NCBI GenBank assembly: GCA_030605865.1
Contig: JAUWHN010000027.1
Coordinates: forward strand, 1-16,157
Length of the DNA: 16,157 bases
DNA from: Candidatus Portnoyibacteriota bacterium
GTDB taxonomy: Bacteria; Patescibacteriota; Minisyncoccia; RBG-13-40-8-A; JAUWHN01
Reading direction: 5' to 3'
How positions within the stretch are numbered: the first letter of the stretch is position 1; each line of letters opens with the position of its first letter. Position numbers and translations under genes: made by a program. Under the pieces are notes generated by a model that worked only from the letters and a program-made list of their open reading frames with translations, was not told the origin of the DNA and made no database searches. Positions 3,787 through 11,099 of the stretch are shown here, in pieces.

Positions 3787-4659
3787 ATGACTAATAACAA
3801 CATTGAAAAAATTACTTTAGAAGATAGTAGCTACCCTAAAATACTAAAAGAAATTCATGACCCGCCAAAAACCCTTTATATCAGAGGAAGTTTTAGCAAA
3901 CAAGATGAAATCGCTATTGGAGTAGTGGGAACCCGGAGTTATACCAGCTATGGTAAACGAGCTACTGAAGATATTGCTGGCAATCTGGCTGAAACAGGTA
4001 TAACTATTGTCAGCGGCCTGGCTAAAGGAATTGATGCTTTTGCTCACAAAGCTGCCTTAGATAGAGGCGGACGAACAATTGCTGTTTTGGGAAGCGCTGT
4101 GAATCCAGACAGCGTTTATCCTTCTTGTAATCGAAAATTAGCAGACAAAATTGAGAAAAACGGAGCAGTAATCTCTGAATATCCTTCGGGAATAAAATCA
4201 GAAAGATGGTTTTTTGCTCAAAGAAATAGAATAATTAGCGGCCTTAGTATGGGAATCTTGGTTATTGAAGCGCCTGAAAAAAGCGGCGCTTTAATTACTG
4301 CTATGCAGGCCGTGGAACAGAACCGAGAAGTTTTTGCTATTCCCGGACCTATTTATTCCCAAAATTCAGTTGGCACTAATAAACTCATTCAAATGGGAGC
4401 AAAATTAGTTACTTGCGCAAATGATATTTTAGAAGAATTAAACCTGCCTCTTTTAAAAGAGAAAAAGAAAAAGTTTAAACCGGAAAATAAATGGGAGGAA
4501 ATTCTATTTAATATCCTTGGCAAAGAACCCATCCATATTGATGAAATTACTAAAAAAAGCAAATTAGATGCTGGATTAGTTAGCTCAACTCTGATAACAT
4601 TGGAATTGAGAGGAATAGTAAAAAACCAAGGAGGTGGATATTATACAAAAAATTTCTAA
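3787..4659 (+). CDS. dprA: DNA processing protein DprA
   Basis: DprA binds incoming single-stranded DNA during natural transformation and loads RecA. The 290-residue protein has the Rossmann-like core with family motifs in order: GVVGTRSYTSYG (family G-R-S-YG), SGLAKGIDAFAHKAAL, IAVLGSAVNPDSVYP, GAVISEYPSG, FAQRNRIISGLS (family FP-RNRIIAGLS), VIEAPEKSGALITA and FAIPGP. A C-terminal winged-helix-like domain follows a Lys-rich linker (KEKKKKFKPENK) and includes IHIDEITKKSKLDAGLVSSTLITLELRG. The start is set at ATG 3787: an in-frame TTG at 3766 would lie upstream of or inside the -10 box and could not be on the transcript. There is no Shine-Dalgarno. It is followed after 30 nt by topA on the same strand. 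The stop codon lies inside a 7-bp tandem repeat. Confidence 0.93.
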   Translation: MTNNNIEKITLEDSSYPKILKEIHDPPKTLYIRGSFSKQDEIAIGVVGTRSYTSYGKRATEDIAGNLAETGITIVSGLAKGIDAFAHKAALDRGGRTIAVLGSAVNPDSVYPSCNRKLADKIEKNGAVISEYPSGIKSERWFFAQRNRIISGLSMGILVIEAPEKSGALITAMQAVEQNREVFAIPGPIYSQNSVGTNKLIQMGAKLVTCANDILEELNLPLLKEKKKKFKPENKWEEILFNILGKEPIHIDEITKKSKLDAGLVSSTLITLELRGIVKNQGGGYYTKNF

Positions 4660-4680
4660 TTTCTAATTTCTAATTTCTAA
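4651..4680 (+). repeat. 7-bp tandem repeat across the dprA stop codon
   Basis: Four perfect copies of AATTTCT (4651-4678) plus a partial fifth. Because the unit is 7 bp and each junction makes TAA (4657, 4664, 4671, 4678), stops occur in all three frames. It fills nearly the whole dprA-topA gap. Confidence 0.85.
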
Positions 4681-4689
4681 ACCATTATT

Positions 4690-6624
4690 ATGAAACTTGT
4701 TTTAGTGGAAAGCCCAACTAAATCAAAAACCCTTCAGAAATTTTTAGGTCCAGATTATCTCGTGGAAGCTTCTTTTGGTCATGTTCGGGATTTACCGAAA
4801 AAAGAATTGGGGGTTGATGTTGAGCATAACTTTGAACCAAAATATGTCATAATTCCCCGGGCAAAGAAACGAATTAAAGAATTAAAAGAAAAAGCCCAAA
4901 AAACCGAGACTGTAATTTTAGCCACCGACGAAGACAGAGAAGGAGAAGCCATAGCCTTTCATCTTGGTCAGGCCCTTGATTTGAAAAATCCTCAAAGAAT
5001 AGTTTTTCATGAAATTACTAAATCGGCTATTAAAAATGCTTTGAAAAATCCCAGGGACATAGATATGAATTTAGTCGATGCCCAGCAAACCAGAAGAATT
5101 CTTGACCGGTTGGTTGGCTATAAGCTTTCGCCCCTTCTCTGGAAAAAAGTTGCCATAGGATTATCAGCCGGACGAGTTCAGTCAGTTGCCGTTCGATTAA
5201 TAGCAAAGCGTCAGCAGGAAATTGATGTATTCAATTCTCAGGAATATTGGTCTGTCGAAGCAGAACTTCAAAAAAATAAAGAAAATTTTATTGCTAAACT
5301 AATTAAAAAAGATGAGGAGACAATTTCAAAGTTCGGGATTAAAACAAAAATGGGAGCTGATAAAATTGTTAAAGATTTAAAAAACACTGAATACAAAGTG
5401 GTTGATATTCAAAAAAAGGAGGTCAGAAAATATCCTTTTCCCCCATTTACTACCAGCACCCTTCAGCAAGAGGCTAGTCATGGTTTAGGATTTTCAGCTA
5501 AACAAACTATGATTGTTGCTCAACAGCTTTACGAAACCGGATTAATCACCTATCACCGAACCGACTCTTTGAATTTAGCTGAAACGTTTTTAAAGACGGC
5601 TCAAACATTAATAACTCAAAAATTCGGCAAAGAATATGCTTCGGAAACTCCGCTCCGCTACAAAACTAAAACCAAAGGAGCTCAAGAGGCCCATGAAGCA
5701 ATCCGGCCATCTTATCCGAAAAAAGAACCAGAGAGCATAAAAGAAAAACTGGATAAAAATCAATACAGGCTTTATGAACTTATTTGGCAACGAGCCCTTG
5801 CCTGCCAGATGCAACCAGCAATAATGTATGCAACCGCTGTTGATATTAAAGCCAAAAACTATTTATTCCGGGTCACGGGAGCAATAATAAAATTCGACGG
5901 TTTTCTTAAAGTTTATCCAACCAAGATCAGTGAAATCACGCTGCCTCCATTAGAAAAAAGTGATGTTTTAAAACTTATCAAACTTATTCCTACGCAACAT
6001 TTTACTAAGCCCCCTGCTCCTTACAGTGAGGCAACTCTTGTAAAAGCTCTTGAAGAATATGGAATCGGCAGGCCTTCTACTTACGCTCCTACTCTAAGTA
6101 CAATTCAGGAAAGAAATTATGTAAAAAAAGAAAACAAATACCTTTATCCAACCGAAATGGGGATTCTGGTTAATAATCTTTTAGTTGAGCATTTCCCTAA
6201 AATCGTTGATATAAAATTTACTGCTCGCATGGAAGAAGACCTGGATAAAATTGCCCACGGAAAGCAACAATGGGTTCCGATAATAAAAAACTTCTATCAA
6301 CCTTTTAAAGAAAATCTCCAAAAGAAATATAAAGAAATAAGTAAAAAAGAAATAACCGAAGAAAAAACAGATGAAGTCTGTGAAAAATGCAACAAGCCGA
6401 TGGTAATAAAAATAGGCCGCTTTGGAAAATTCCTTGCCTGTTCAGGATTTCCTGAATGTAAGAATACCCTTCCTCTGGAAAAAGAAGAAGAATTAACAGA
6501 TAAAACCTGCCCTAAGTGCAAAGCTCAACTGAAAATCAGAACCAGTCGTTTTGGAAAATTCTTCGGCTGCTCAAATTATCCAAAATGTAAATATATAGAG
6601 AAATATAAACAACATGACCATTAA
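4690..6624 (+). CDS. topA: DNA topoisomerase I (type IA)
   Basis: Relaxes negatively supercoiled DNA by transient single-strand breakage. The 644-residue protein begins with a Toprim domain (VESPTKSKTL with Glu7; the metal-binding TDEDREGE at 79-86). The type IA core follows, with DAQQTRRILDRLVGYKLSP (130-148), GLSAGRVQSVAVRLI (157-171) and the active-site Tyr288 in GLITYHRTDS. Later come EYGIGRPSTYAPTLSTIQ and FTARMEEDLDKIA. Two C-terminal four-cysteine zinc ribbons (CEKC...CSGFPEC and CPKC...CSNYPKC) end the protein. The usual Met after Tyr (YMRTDS) is His here, a tolerated position. It is shorter than E. coli TopA because it has two zinc ribbons and no further repeats. There is no Shine-Dalgarno; the ATG lies 30 nt after dprA. 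Its last 11 bp overlap relA. Confidence 0.96.
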   Translation: MKLVLVESPTKSKTLQKFLGPDYLVEASFGHVRDLPKKELGVDVEHNFEPKYVIIPRAKKRIKELKEKAQKTETVILATDEDREGEAIAFHLGQALDLKNPQRIVFHEITKSAIKNALKNPRDIDMNLVDAQQTRRILDRLVGYKLSPLLWKKVAIGLSAGRVQSVAVRLIAKRQQEIDVFNSQEYWSVEAELQKNKENFIAKLIKKDEETISKFGIKTKMGADKIVKDLKNTEYKVVDIQKKEVRKYPFPPFTTSTLQQEASHGLGFSAKQTMIVAQQLYETGLITYHRTDSLNLAETFLKTAQTLITQKFGKEYASETPLRYKTKTKGAQEAHEAIRPSYPKKEPESIKEKLDKNQYRLYELIWQRALACQMQPAIMYATAVDIKAKNYLFRVTGAIIKFDGFLKVYPTKISEITLPPLEKSDVLKLIKLIPTQHFTKPPAPYSEATLVKALEEYGIGRPSTYAPTLSTIQERNYVKKENKYLYPTEMGILVNNLLVEHFPKIVDIKFTARMEEDLDKIAHGKQQWVPIIKNFYQPFKENLQKKYKEISKKEITEEKTDEVCEKCNKPMVIKIGRFGKFLACSGFPECKNTLPLEKEEELTDKTCPKCKAQLKIRTSRFGKFFGCSNYPKCKYIEKYKQHDH

Positions 6625-8647
6625 TGACCTTGTTAAAGAAATAAAACAAAATAACCCCGACGTTACGTCGGGGCTGGAGCTTATTCGACGCGCTTATAAA
6701 TTCGCTTCTAATGCCCACCAGGGACAAAAAAGAGAAGATGGTGAACACTATATCAATCACTCTCTTGACGCTGCTTTCACTCTGGCACAAATAAAGTTAG
6801 ATGCTCCTTCTATTGCTGCTGCCTTGCTTCATGATGTAGTTGATGATACTCCAACCACCCTTGAAGATATTAGAAAAGAATTTGATAAAGAAATAGCTTC
6901 TTTAGTAGCAGGGGTTAGTAAATTAGGAAAAATAAAATATAGAGGAGTTGAACGCCACGTTGAAAACCTTAGGAAGATGTTCTTAGCAATGGCTAAAGAT
7001 GTCAGAATAATTATAATTAAACTGGCTGACCGACTCCATAATATGAAAACCCTTGATGCTCTGCCAAAAAGAAAACAAAAAAGAATTGCTTCAGAAACAT
7101 TGGAAATCTATGCTCCAATTGCTCACCGTTTAGGAATCGGTAAATTAAAAGGCGAATTAGAAGATTTGGCATTTCCCTATGTTCACCCTGAACAGCATGA
7201 ATGGTTAAAGACACAAATTAAAGACCGCTTTCAAGAAAGGGAGGCTCACTTAAAAAAGATTAAACCAACTATTGAAAAAAAGCTTAAGGAAGCAAATATC
7301 GGTTATATTGATATCCATGCTCGAGCTAAAAGATATTACAGTCTGTACAAAAAATTAGAACTATACAATATGGATTTCAGTAAAATTTATGATTTAATGG
7401 CTTCAAGAATCATTGTCCCAACTATTGAAGACTGTTATACGACCATGGGTGTTCTCCATAAAAACTGGAAGCCTTTACCCGGCCGAATAAAAGATTATAT
7501 TGCTGTTCCTAAAGCAAGCGGCTATCAAAGTCTCCACACTACTGTTCTCTGTATTGATGGTAAAATAACCGAGTTTCAAATCAGAACGCCCCAAATACAT
7601 TGGGAAGCAGAATACGGAATTGCTGCTCATTGGATTCATCCTAAAAAAACAAAAACCAAATACTATGGCATCAAAAAAGCCCAGCTGGAATGGATAAAAG
7701 AATTGAAAAACTGGCAAAAAAATATTTCAAAGCCAAGAGAATTTTTAAAGTCGCTGAAAATTGATTTCTTTAAATATAGAATCTTTATTCTTACGCCAAA
7801 AGGAGATGTGGTTAATCTCCCCGAAGGAGCTACGCCAATTGACTTTGCCTATCAAATACATACAGAATTAGGTCATAGATGCGGCGGAGCCAAAGCAGAT
7901 GGGGAAATCGTGCCCCTTAGCCATCCCCTTTATAACGGACAGATTGTTGAAATTTTAGCCAAAAAAGAAGCAAAGCCATCTCAAGATTGGCTAAAATTTG
8001 TCAAAACAAATTATGCTAAAAATGAAATAAAAGCCTGGTTCACCCTGCACCTTTCAAAAAAAGGTGCAAGGTTCAAGCAATACGAAGAGAAGAATCAAGT
8101 AAAAAAACCCGTTGCAAGCCAAAAGCAAGCAGACGGAGAAATTATTGTCCAGCGTCTTCCAGCCAACCAAAGACTGATCAGCCCGCTTCGCAGCGAGACG
8201 AGCCACGGGCTGAAAAGTCCAATAAAAATACAGGGAGAAAATAATTTTTTAATAAAATTAGCTAAATGCTGTAACCCTGTTCCCGGTGAATCAATTCTTG
8301 GCTACGCCACAGCTTCAAAAGGCATAACTGTTCACTATTATAAATGTCATTGTGTTCTAAGTAAAAAAGATAAAAGACGAATCCTCCCTGTTTCTTGGAA
8401 AAATGCTGTTGTTCCCCAACCAACTACGCTTGAAATCTTAGCCAGAGATAGGATTGGTTTAATTAAGGATATGGCTACTATCTTAAGTAAATTAAGAATT
8501 AATATGACCAACATCAATGCCACCGAACCAAATAAGGGTGTGACCATGGCTCTTATCACCATAGAAGTTGCCAATGTAAATCAGTTAGATGAAGTCCAAA
8601 AACAACTTAAAAAGATTAAAGGGGTTTGGGAAGTGAAAAGAATATAA
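6614..8647 (+). CDS. relA: Bifunctional (p)ppGpp synthetase/hydrolase (RSH family)
   Basis: Makes and degrades the stringent-response alarmone. The 677 residues contain, in order: an HD hydrolase domain (His49, HDVVDD at 73-78, Asp140 in KLADRLHNM); a synthetase domain (YDLMASRIIV, 259-268; GRIKDYIAVPKASGYQSLHT, 290-309; EFQIRTPQIHWEAEYGIAAHW, 320-340); a TGS domain (about 388-450, FILTPKGDVVNLPEGATPID); a Cys-rich segment KCCNPVPGE...YYKCHC (551-580); and an ACT domain (605-677). The RIKD motif is of the RxKD type seen in bifunctional enzymes. In the hydrolase motif the usual HDxxED reads HDVVDD. The ATG at 6614 overlaps topA by 11 bp; only a weak purine stretch precedes it. Two GC-rich palindromes are embedded in the frame. 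It could equally be called spoT or rel. Confidence 0.95.
   Translation: MTINDLVKEIKQNNPDVTSGLELIRRAYKFASNAHQGQKREDGEHYINHSLDAAFTLAQIKLDAPSIAAALLHDVVDDTPTTLEDIRKEFDKEIASLVAGVSKLGKIKYRGVERHVENLRKMFLAMAKDVRIIIIKLADRLHNMKTLDALPKRKQKRIASETLEIYAPIAHRLGIGKLKGELEDLAFPYVHPEQHEWLKTQIKDRFQEREAHLKKIKPTIEKKLKEANIGYIDIHARAKRYYSLYKKLELYNMDFSKIYDLMASRIIVPTIEDCYTTMGVLHKNWKPLPGRIKDYIAVPKASGYQSLHTTVLCIDGKITEFQIRTPQIHWEAEYGIAAHWIHPKKTKTKYYGIKKAQLEWIKELKNWQKNISKPREFLKSLKIDFFKYRIFILTPKGDVVNLPEGATPIDFAYQIHTELGHRCGGAKADGEIVPLSHPLYNGQIVEILAKKEAKPSQDWLKFVKTNYAKNEIKAWFTLHLSKKGARFKQYEEKNQVKKPVASQKQADGEIIVQRLPANQRLISPLRSETSHGLKSPIKIQGENNFLIKLAKCCNPVPGESILGYATASKGITVHYYKCHCVLSKKDKRRILPVSWKNAVVPQPTTLEILARDRIGLIKDMATILSKLRINMTNINATEPNKGVTMALITIEVANVNQLDEVQKQLKKIKGVWEVKRI
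6655..6673. repeat. GC-rich perfect palindrome inside the relA 5' end
   Basis: CCCCGACGTTACGTCGGGG is a perfect 9-bp inverted repeat around one base, in an otherwise A/T-rich coding region 41 nt after the relA start. It encodes part of NNPDVTSG (residues 13-20). Confidence 0.8.
8178..8213. repeat. GC-rich palindromic segment inside the relA interdomain linker
   Basis: TCAGCCCG (8178-8185) and CGGGCTGA (8206-8213) are perfect inverted arms. Between them lies a second small hairpin, CGCT-TCGC-AGCG. It encodes about residues 522-533 (ISPLRSETSHGL), between the TGS/helical region and the Cys-rich domain, where family members vary in length. Confidence 0.65.
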
Positions 8648-8659
8648 TAAAAAAATAAA

Positions 8660-8684
8660 CAATTCATAAAAATGAATTGCTTTT
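8660..8684 (+). terminator. Intrinsic terminator of the dprA-topA-relA run
   Basis: CAATTCAT (8660-8667) pairs perfectly with ATGAATTG (8672-8679) around AAAA and is followed by CTTTT. The stem is A/T-rich and modest in strength. Confidence 0.55.
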
Positions 8685-8696
8685 GAACTGTCTCCG

Positions 8697-8725
8697 AATT
8701 AGCAGAGAACTGTCCTCTGCTAATT
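8697..8725. terminator. Second hairpin between relA and parB (shared palindrome family)
   Basis: AATTAGCAGAG (8697-8707) pairs perfectly with CTCTGCTAATT (8715-8725) and is followed on the plus strand by TATTTT. Its right arm touches the parB stop codon. The AGCAGAG...CTCTGCTA core recurs at 10528-10560. Confidence 0.65.
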
Positions 8726-9591
8726 TATTTTCTACAAATCCTTTTTATAATCCCATCCAACTCCTCTTGACTGAAGAAGTCAATGGTGATTTTGCCTTTT
8801 TTGCCTTTGCGGGTAAGTGTGACTCGGGTACCTAAAACATTGCTCAATTTATCTTCCAGTTCTACTAAGCGAGAATCTTTCCTTCTTTTTATTTTCATCT
8901 TCTTGGAAAGACCAACAGTAATTTTTCTTGCCAAAGTCTCGGCCTGACGAACGCTAAATTTACCTTTTATGATTTCTTTAAAAAGTAAAAGTTGTTTTTC
9001 AATATCGGGTATGGTGAGAATGGCACGACCGTGCCCTTCAGTAATTTTATTTTCCAAAATCGCCCTCTGAATCTCGGCTGGCAAGTCCAATAACCTCAAA
9101 GTATTAGCTACCGATTCCCTGCTTTTACCAATTTTCTTAGCAACATTTTGCTGAATAAAATTAAATTCATCAATTAATTTTTTAAACGCATAAGCCTTTT
9201 CAACTGGGTTTAAATCATCGCGCTGAAGGTTTTCAACCAGGGCTAATTCTAATTTTTCCTGTTCTGAACTATCTCGGATAATCACCGGTACCTGAGATAA
9301 ACCAACTATTTTTGCTGCCTCAAGCCGTCTCTCGCCAACGATTATCTGATAGTGGTCACCCGCAGGACTAATAACTAAAGGTTGTAGTATACCATGCTCT
9401 TTAATAGAATCAGCTAATTCTTGAAGTCGTATCTTGTCAAGACTTTTTCTTGGCTGATGGGGATTGGCTTTAATTTTTTCAATCTCAAGCTCCAAGACAT
9501 TTTGGCTTTCTTTCGGAACCGGAATATTCCTTGGGGACGAACTTTTCTTTGGAGGAATTAAAGATTGTAAACCCTTTCCTAAATTATTCAT
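8725..9591 (-). CDS. parB: Chromosome partitioning protein ParB
   Basis: ParB binds parS sites near the origin and spreads as a CTP-dependent clamp, working with ParA in chromosome segregation. The 288-residue protein starts with the typical LGKGLQSLIP N-terminus (family GLGRGLDALI). It continues with an IEKIKANPHQPRK box (38-49), GERRLEAA (86-93, family GERRxRAA, CTP-binding region), ENLQRDDLNPVEKA (120-133), and a helix-turn-helix at about 147-167 (QNVAKKIGKSRESVANTLRLL). A basic linker (SKKMKIKRRKD) and a C-terminal dimerisation region complete it. The start at 9591 overlaps the end of parA by 8 bp, so the pair is one transcript. It converges with relA. No parS-like palindrome close to TGTTTCACGTGAAACA was seen in the window. 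Confidence 0.95.
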   Translation of the reverse strand: MNNLGKGLQSLIPPKKSSSPRNIPVPKESQNVLELEIEKIKANPHQPRKSLDKIRLQELADSIKEHGILQPLVISPAGDHYQIIVGERRLEAAKIVGLSQVPVIIRDSSEQEKLELALVENLQRDDLNPVEKAYAFKKLIDEFNFIQQNVAKKIGKSRESVANTLRLLDLPAEIQRAILENKITEGHGRAILTIPDIEKQLLLFKEIIKGKFSVRQAETLARKITVGLSKKMKIKRRKDSRLVELEDKLSNVLGTRVTLTRKGKKGKITIDFFSQEELDGIIKRICRK

Positions 9592-10357
9592 ATTTTTCCA
9601 AGTTAAGTATTTCTTTAGCTAATTGCAAATAAGCTCTTGCGCCGTCTGAGTTAAAATCATGCTGTAAAATAGTTTTACCAAAAGCTGGTGCTTCAGCTAA
9701 TTTAATATCTTTAGGAATCACTGTTTTAAAAACATATTCAGGAAAATTTTTCCGGACTCCTCTTCTGATGTCTTTAGCAAGTTTAACGCTTCCGTCATAC
9801 ATAGTAAGCAAAGCCCCGGCAACCTTCAAATCACCTTGTAAATTTTCCCGAATAAGATTAATGGCCTCTAAAAGCTGACTTAATCCTTCAAAAGAATGAT
9901 ACTCGCACTGAACCGGAATAATTACCTCATCAGCAGCCACCAATCCATTTATGGTTAAAAGTTCTAAGCTCGGAGGACAGTCAATTATAATATAGTCATA
10001 ATTGAGCCGAACTTTATCTAAAAGTTTTAGTAAATTATATTCTCTATTTTCTAAACCAACCAACTCAACCGTTGCCCCGGCTAAATCAAAAGAGGAAGGA
10101 ATAATATCGTAGCCAAAAATCCTGGTCTTTTTTATAATCTCTTTGGGATGGGTTTCGCCAATTAAAGAATGATAAATGCTTTTTTCTAAATATTCAGGGG
10201 AAAGTCCAATTCCGGACGTAGCATTGGCTTGAGGATCAAGATCAACTAATAAAACATACTTGCCCAAAGCAGCTAAATAAGCAGCAAGATTAACTGCTGT
10301 TGTAGTTTTTCCAACTCCTCCTTTTCTATTGCAGATACTGATTATCTTTGCCATCAT
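9584..10357 (-). CDS. parA: Chromosome partitioning ATPase ParA (Soj-like)
   Basis: Deviant Walker ATPase that moves ParB-parS complexes over the nucleoid. The 257-residue protein has RKGGVGKTTT (residues 11-20, with the signature lysine), VLLVDLDPQANATSG (35-49) and YIIIDCPPSL, then PVQCEYHSFEGLSQLLE and the C-terminal VIPKDIKLAEAPAFGKTILQHD. This is chromosomal Soj/ParA size without the N-terminal HTH of plasmid types. A longer in-frame reading to 10474 is rejected because it would run antisense through the whole promoter and much of tRNA-Leu. The start is at 10357 (ATGATG, so 10354 is possible) and has no Shine-Dalgarno, because the -10 box is only about 4 nt upstream. It overlaps parB by 8 bp. 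Confidence 0.95.
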   Translation of the reverse strand: MMAKIISICNRKGGVGKTTTAVNLAAYLAALGKYVLLVDLDPQANATSGIGLSPEYLEKSIYHSLIGETHPKEIIKKTRIFGYDIIPSSFDLAGATVELVGLENREYNLLKLLDKVRLNYDYIIIDCPPSLELLTINGLVAADEVIIPVQCEYHSFEGLSQLLEAINLIRENLQGDLKVAGALLTMYDGSVKLAKDIRRGVRKNFPEYVFKTVIPKDIKLAEAPAFGKTILQHDFNSDGARAYLQLAKEILNLEKYE

Positions 10358-10361
10358 TTTT

Positions 10362-10390
10362 ATGCTAACAAAGGTTTTTAAAATTGACAA
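10362..10390 (-). promoter_or_regulatory. Promoter of parAB (leaderless)
   Basis: On the minus strand, -35 TTGTCA (10385-10390) and -10 TAGCAT (10362-10367) have a 17-bp spacer. The predicted start falls on or within 2-3 nt of the parA ATG at 10357, so the mRNA should be leaderless. The -35 overlaps that of tRNA-Leu on the other strand. Confidence 0.55.
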
Positions 10391-10413
10391 GTCCAGCCCG
10401 GATTTGATAGGGT
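10384..10413 (+). promoter_or_regulatory. Promoter of tRNA-Leu
   Basis: Consensus -35 TTGACA (10384-10389), 18-bp spacer and -10 TAGGGT (10408-10413), about 8 nt before the tRNA. Five of the six -35 bases are shared with the divergent parA promoter. Confidence 0.55.
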
Positions 10414-10421
10414 AAAAGAGA

Positions 10422-10505
10422 GCCGCGGTGGTGAAATTGGTAAACACGCAGCATTCAAAATGCTGTGGGCGCAAGCCCTTGAGAGTTCGAGTCTCTCCCG
10501 CGGCA
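10422..10505 (+). tRNA. tRNA-Leu (anticodon CAA)
   Basis: Class II tRNA of 84 nt. The acceptor is GCCGCGG/CCGCGGC with discriminator A. The anticodon stem CAGCA/TGCTG encloses loop TTCAAAA (anticodon CAA, reading UUG). The long variable arm is TGGGCGCAAGCCCTTG with a GGGC-GCAA-GCCC hairpin, and the T arm is AGAG-TTCGAGT-CTCT with an extra closing pair. CCA is not encoded (ATAAAT follows). Confidence 0.95.
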
Positions 10506-10527
10506 TAAATAAAAAAAATGCCATTTT

Positions 10528-10560
10528 AAAAATAGCAGAGGACAGTCCTCTGCTATTTTT
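10528..10560. terminator. Bidirectional terminator between tRNA-Leu and the PAP2 gene
   Basis: A 33-bp near-perfect palindrome centred on 10544, with arms TAGCAGAGGAC and GTCCTCTGCTA framed by A- and T-tracts. It can end both the rightward tRNA transcript and the leftward seven-gene operon. Its core matches the hairpin at 8697-8725. Confidence 0.75.
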
Positions 10561-10592
10561 TTATTTTTAGTTTATTTAATCATTACCAAAAT

Positions 10593-11099
10593 TCACCTTT
10601 TTCTAATTAAAGCCCTGGCCACAACTGCACTGACTATCCCAATAACAATCCCTCCTAAAATATCTAAAGGATAATGGATGCCGACAAAAATTCTGGCTAA
10701 GCCGACTACTAAACTTAAAATAAAAAATACAAGCCCCCATTTCTTATTAAAAAAGTACACTGCCATAGCTAAAGCAAATAAAAAAGCAATATGGCCGGAA
10801 GGAAAAGAACCAGAAGCGCTGTGTTCTATTACCTGATTCACTTGATAATCTACAAACGGCCGGGAACGATGCCAGATTAACCTGATTAATTCCGTAATTA
10901 CTAATCTGCTTAAAATAACACTTGAGCCAATAACAAGTAAATAACGAAGTTTTTCCTTTTTTTTAACCAAAAAATAGATTAGAGCTGCTCCGACCAGTAA
11001 AAAATAAACTAAGTAATCAGCAAAAAAAACCCCCCAAGCATCTACGTAAAGACACTTTCTGGCAAAATTATTTATGTATGTAAATAGCAAATAGTCCAT
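10593..11099 (-). CDS. PAP2-family membrane phosphatase (undecaprenyl-PP phosphatase-like)
   Basis: Likely dephosphorylates a lipid pyrophosphate, such as undecaprenyl pyrophosphate, at the outer face of the membrane. The 168-residue protein has about five to six helices and the three PAP2 motifs. Motif 1 is RLIWHRSRP (residues 73-81), where the usual first Lys of KxxxxxxRP is Arg. Motif 2 is PSGH (100-103) with catalytic His103. Motif 3 is ARIFVGIHYPLD (135-146), with Arg136, His142 and Asp146 present and Ala in place of the usual Ser. The start at 11099 lies inside glyA (28-bp overlap) with a weak AGAAG upstream. It is the last gene of the operon that begins with glmS, which fits cell-wall precursor recycling. 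The substrate is inferred from family and context. Confidence 0.85.
   Translation of the reverse strand: MDYLLFTYINNFARKCLYVDAWGVFFADYLVYFLLVGAALIYFLVKKKEKLRYLLVIGSSVILSRLVITELIRLIWHRSRPFVDYQVNQVIEHSASGSFPSGHIAFLFALAMAVYFFNKKWGLVFFILSLVVGLARIFVGIHYPLDILGGIVIGIVSAVVARALIRKR

Noticed and set aside
8725..10420. parS site near parAB
   Set aside because: No sequence close to TGTTTCACGTGAAACA was found here by eye, so none is annotated.
10358..10474. N-terminal extension of parA by 39 codons
   Set aside because: It would be read antisense through tRNA-Leu and its promoter, contains no ParA homology, and a good parA promoter lies between it and the ATGATG at 10357.
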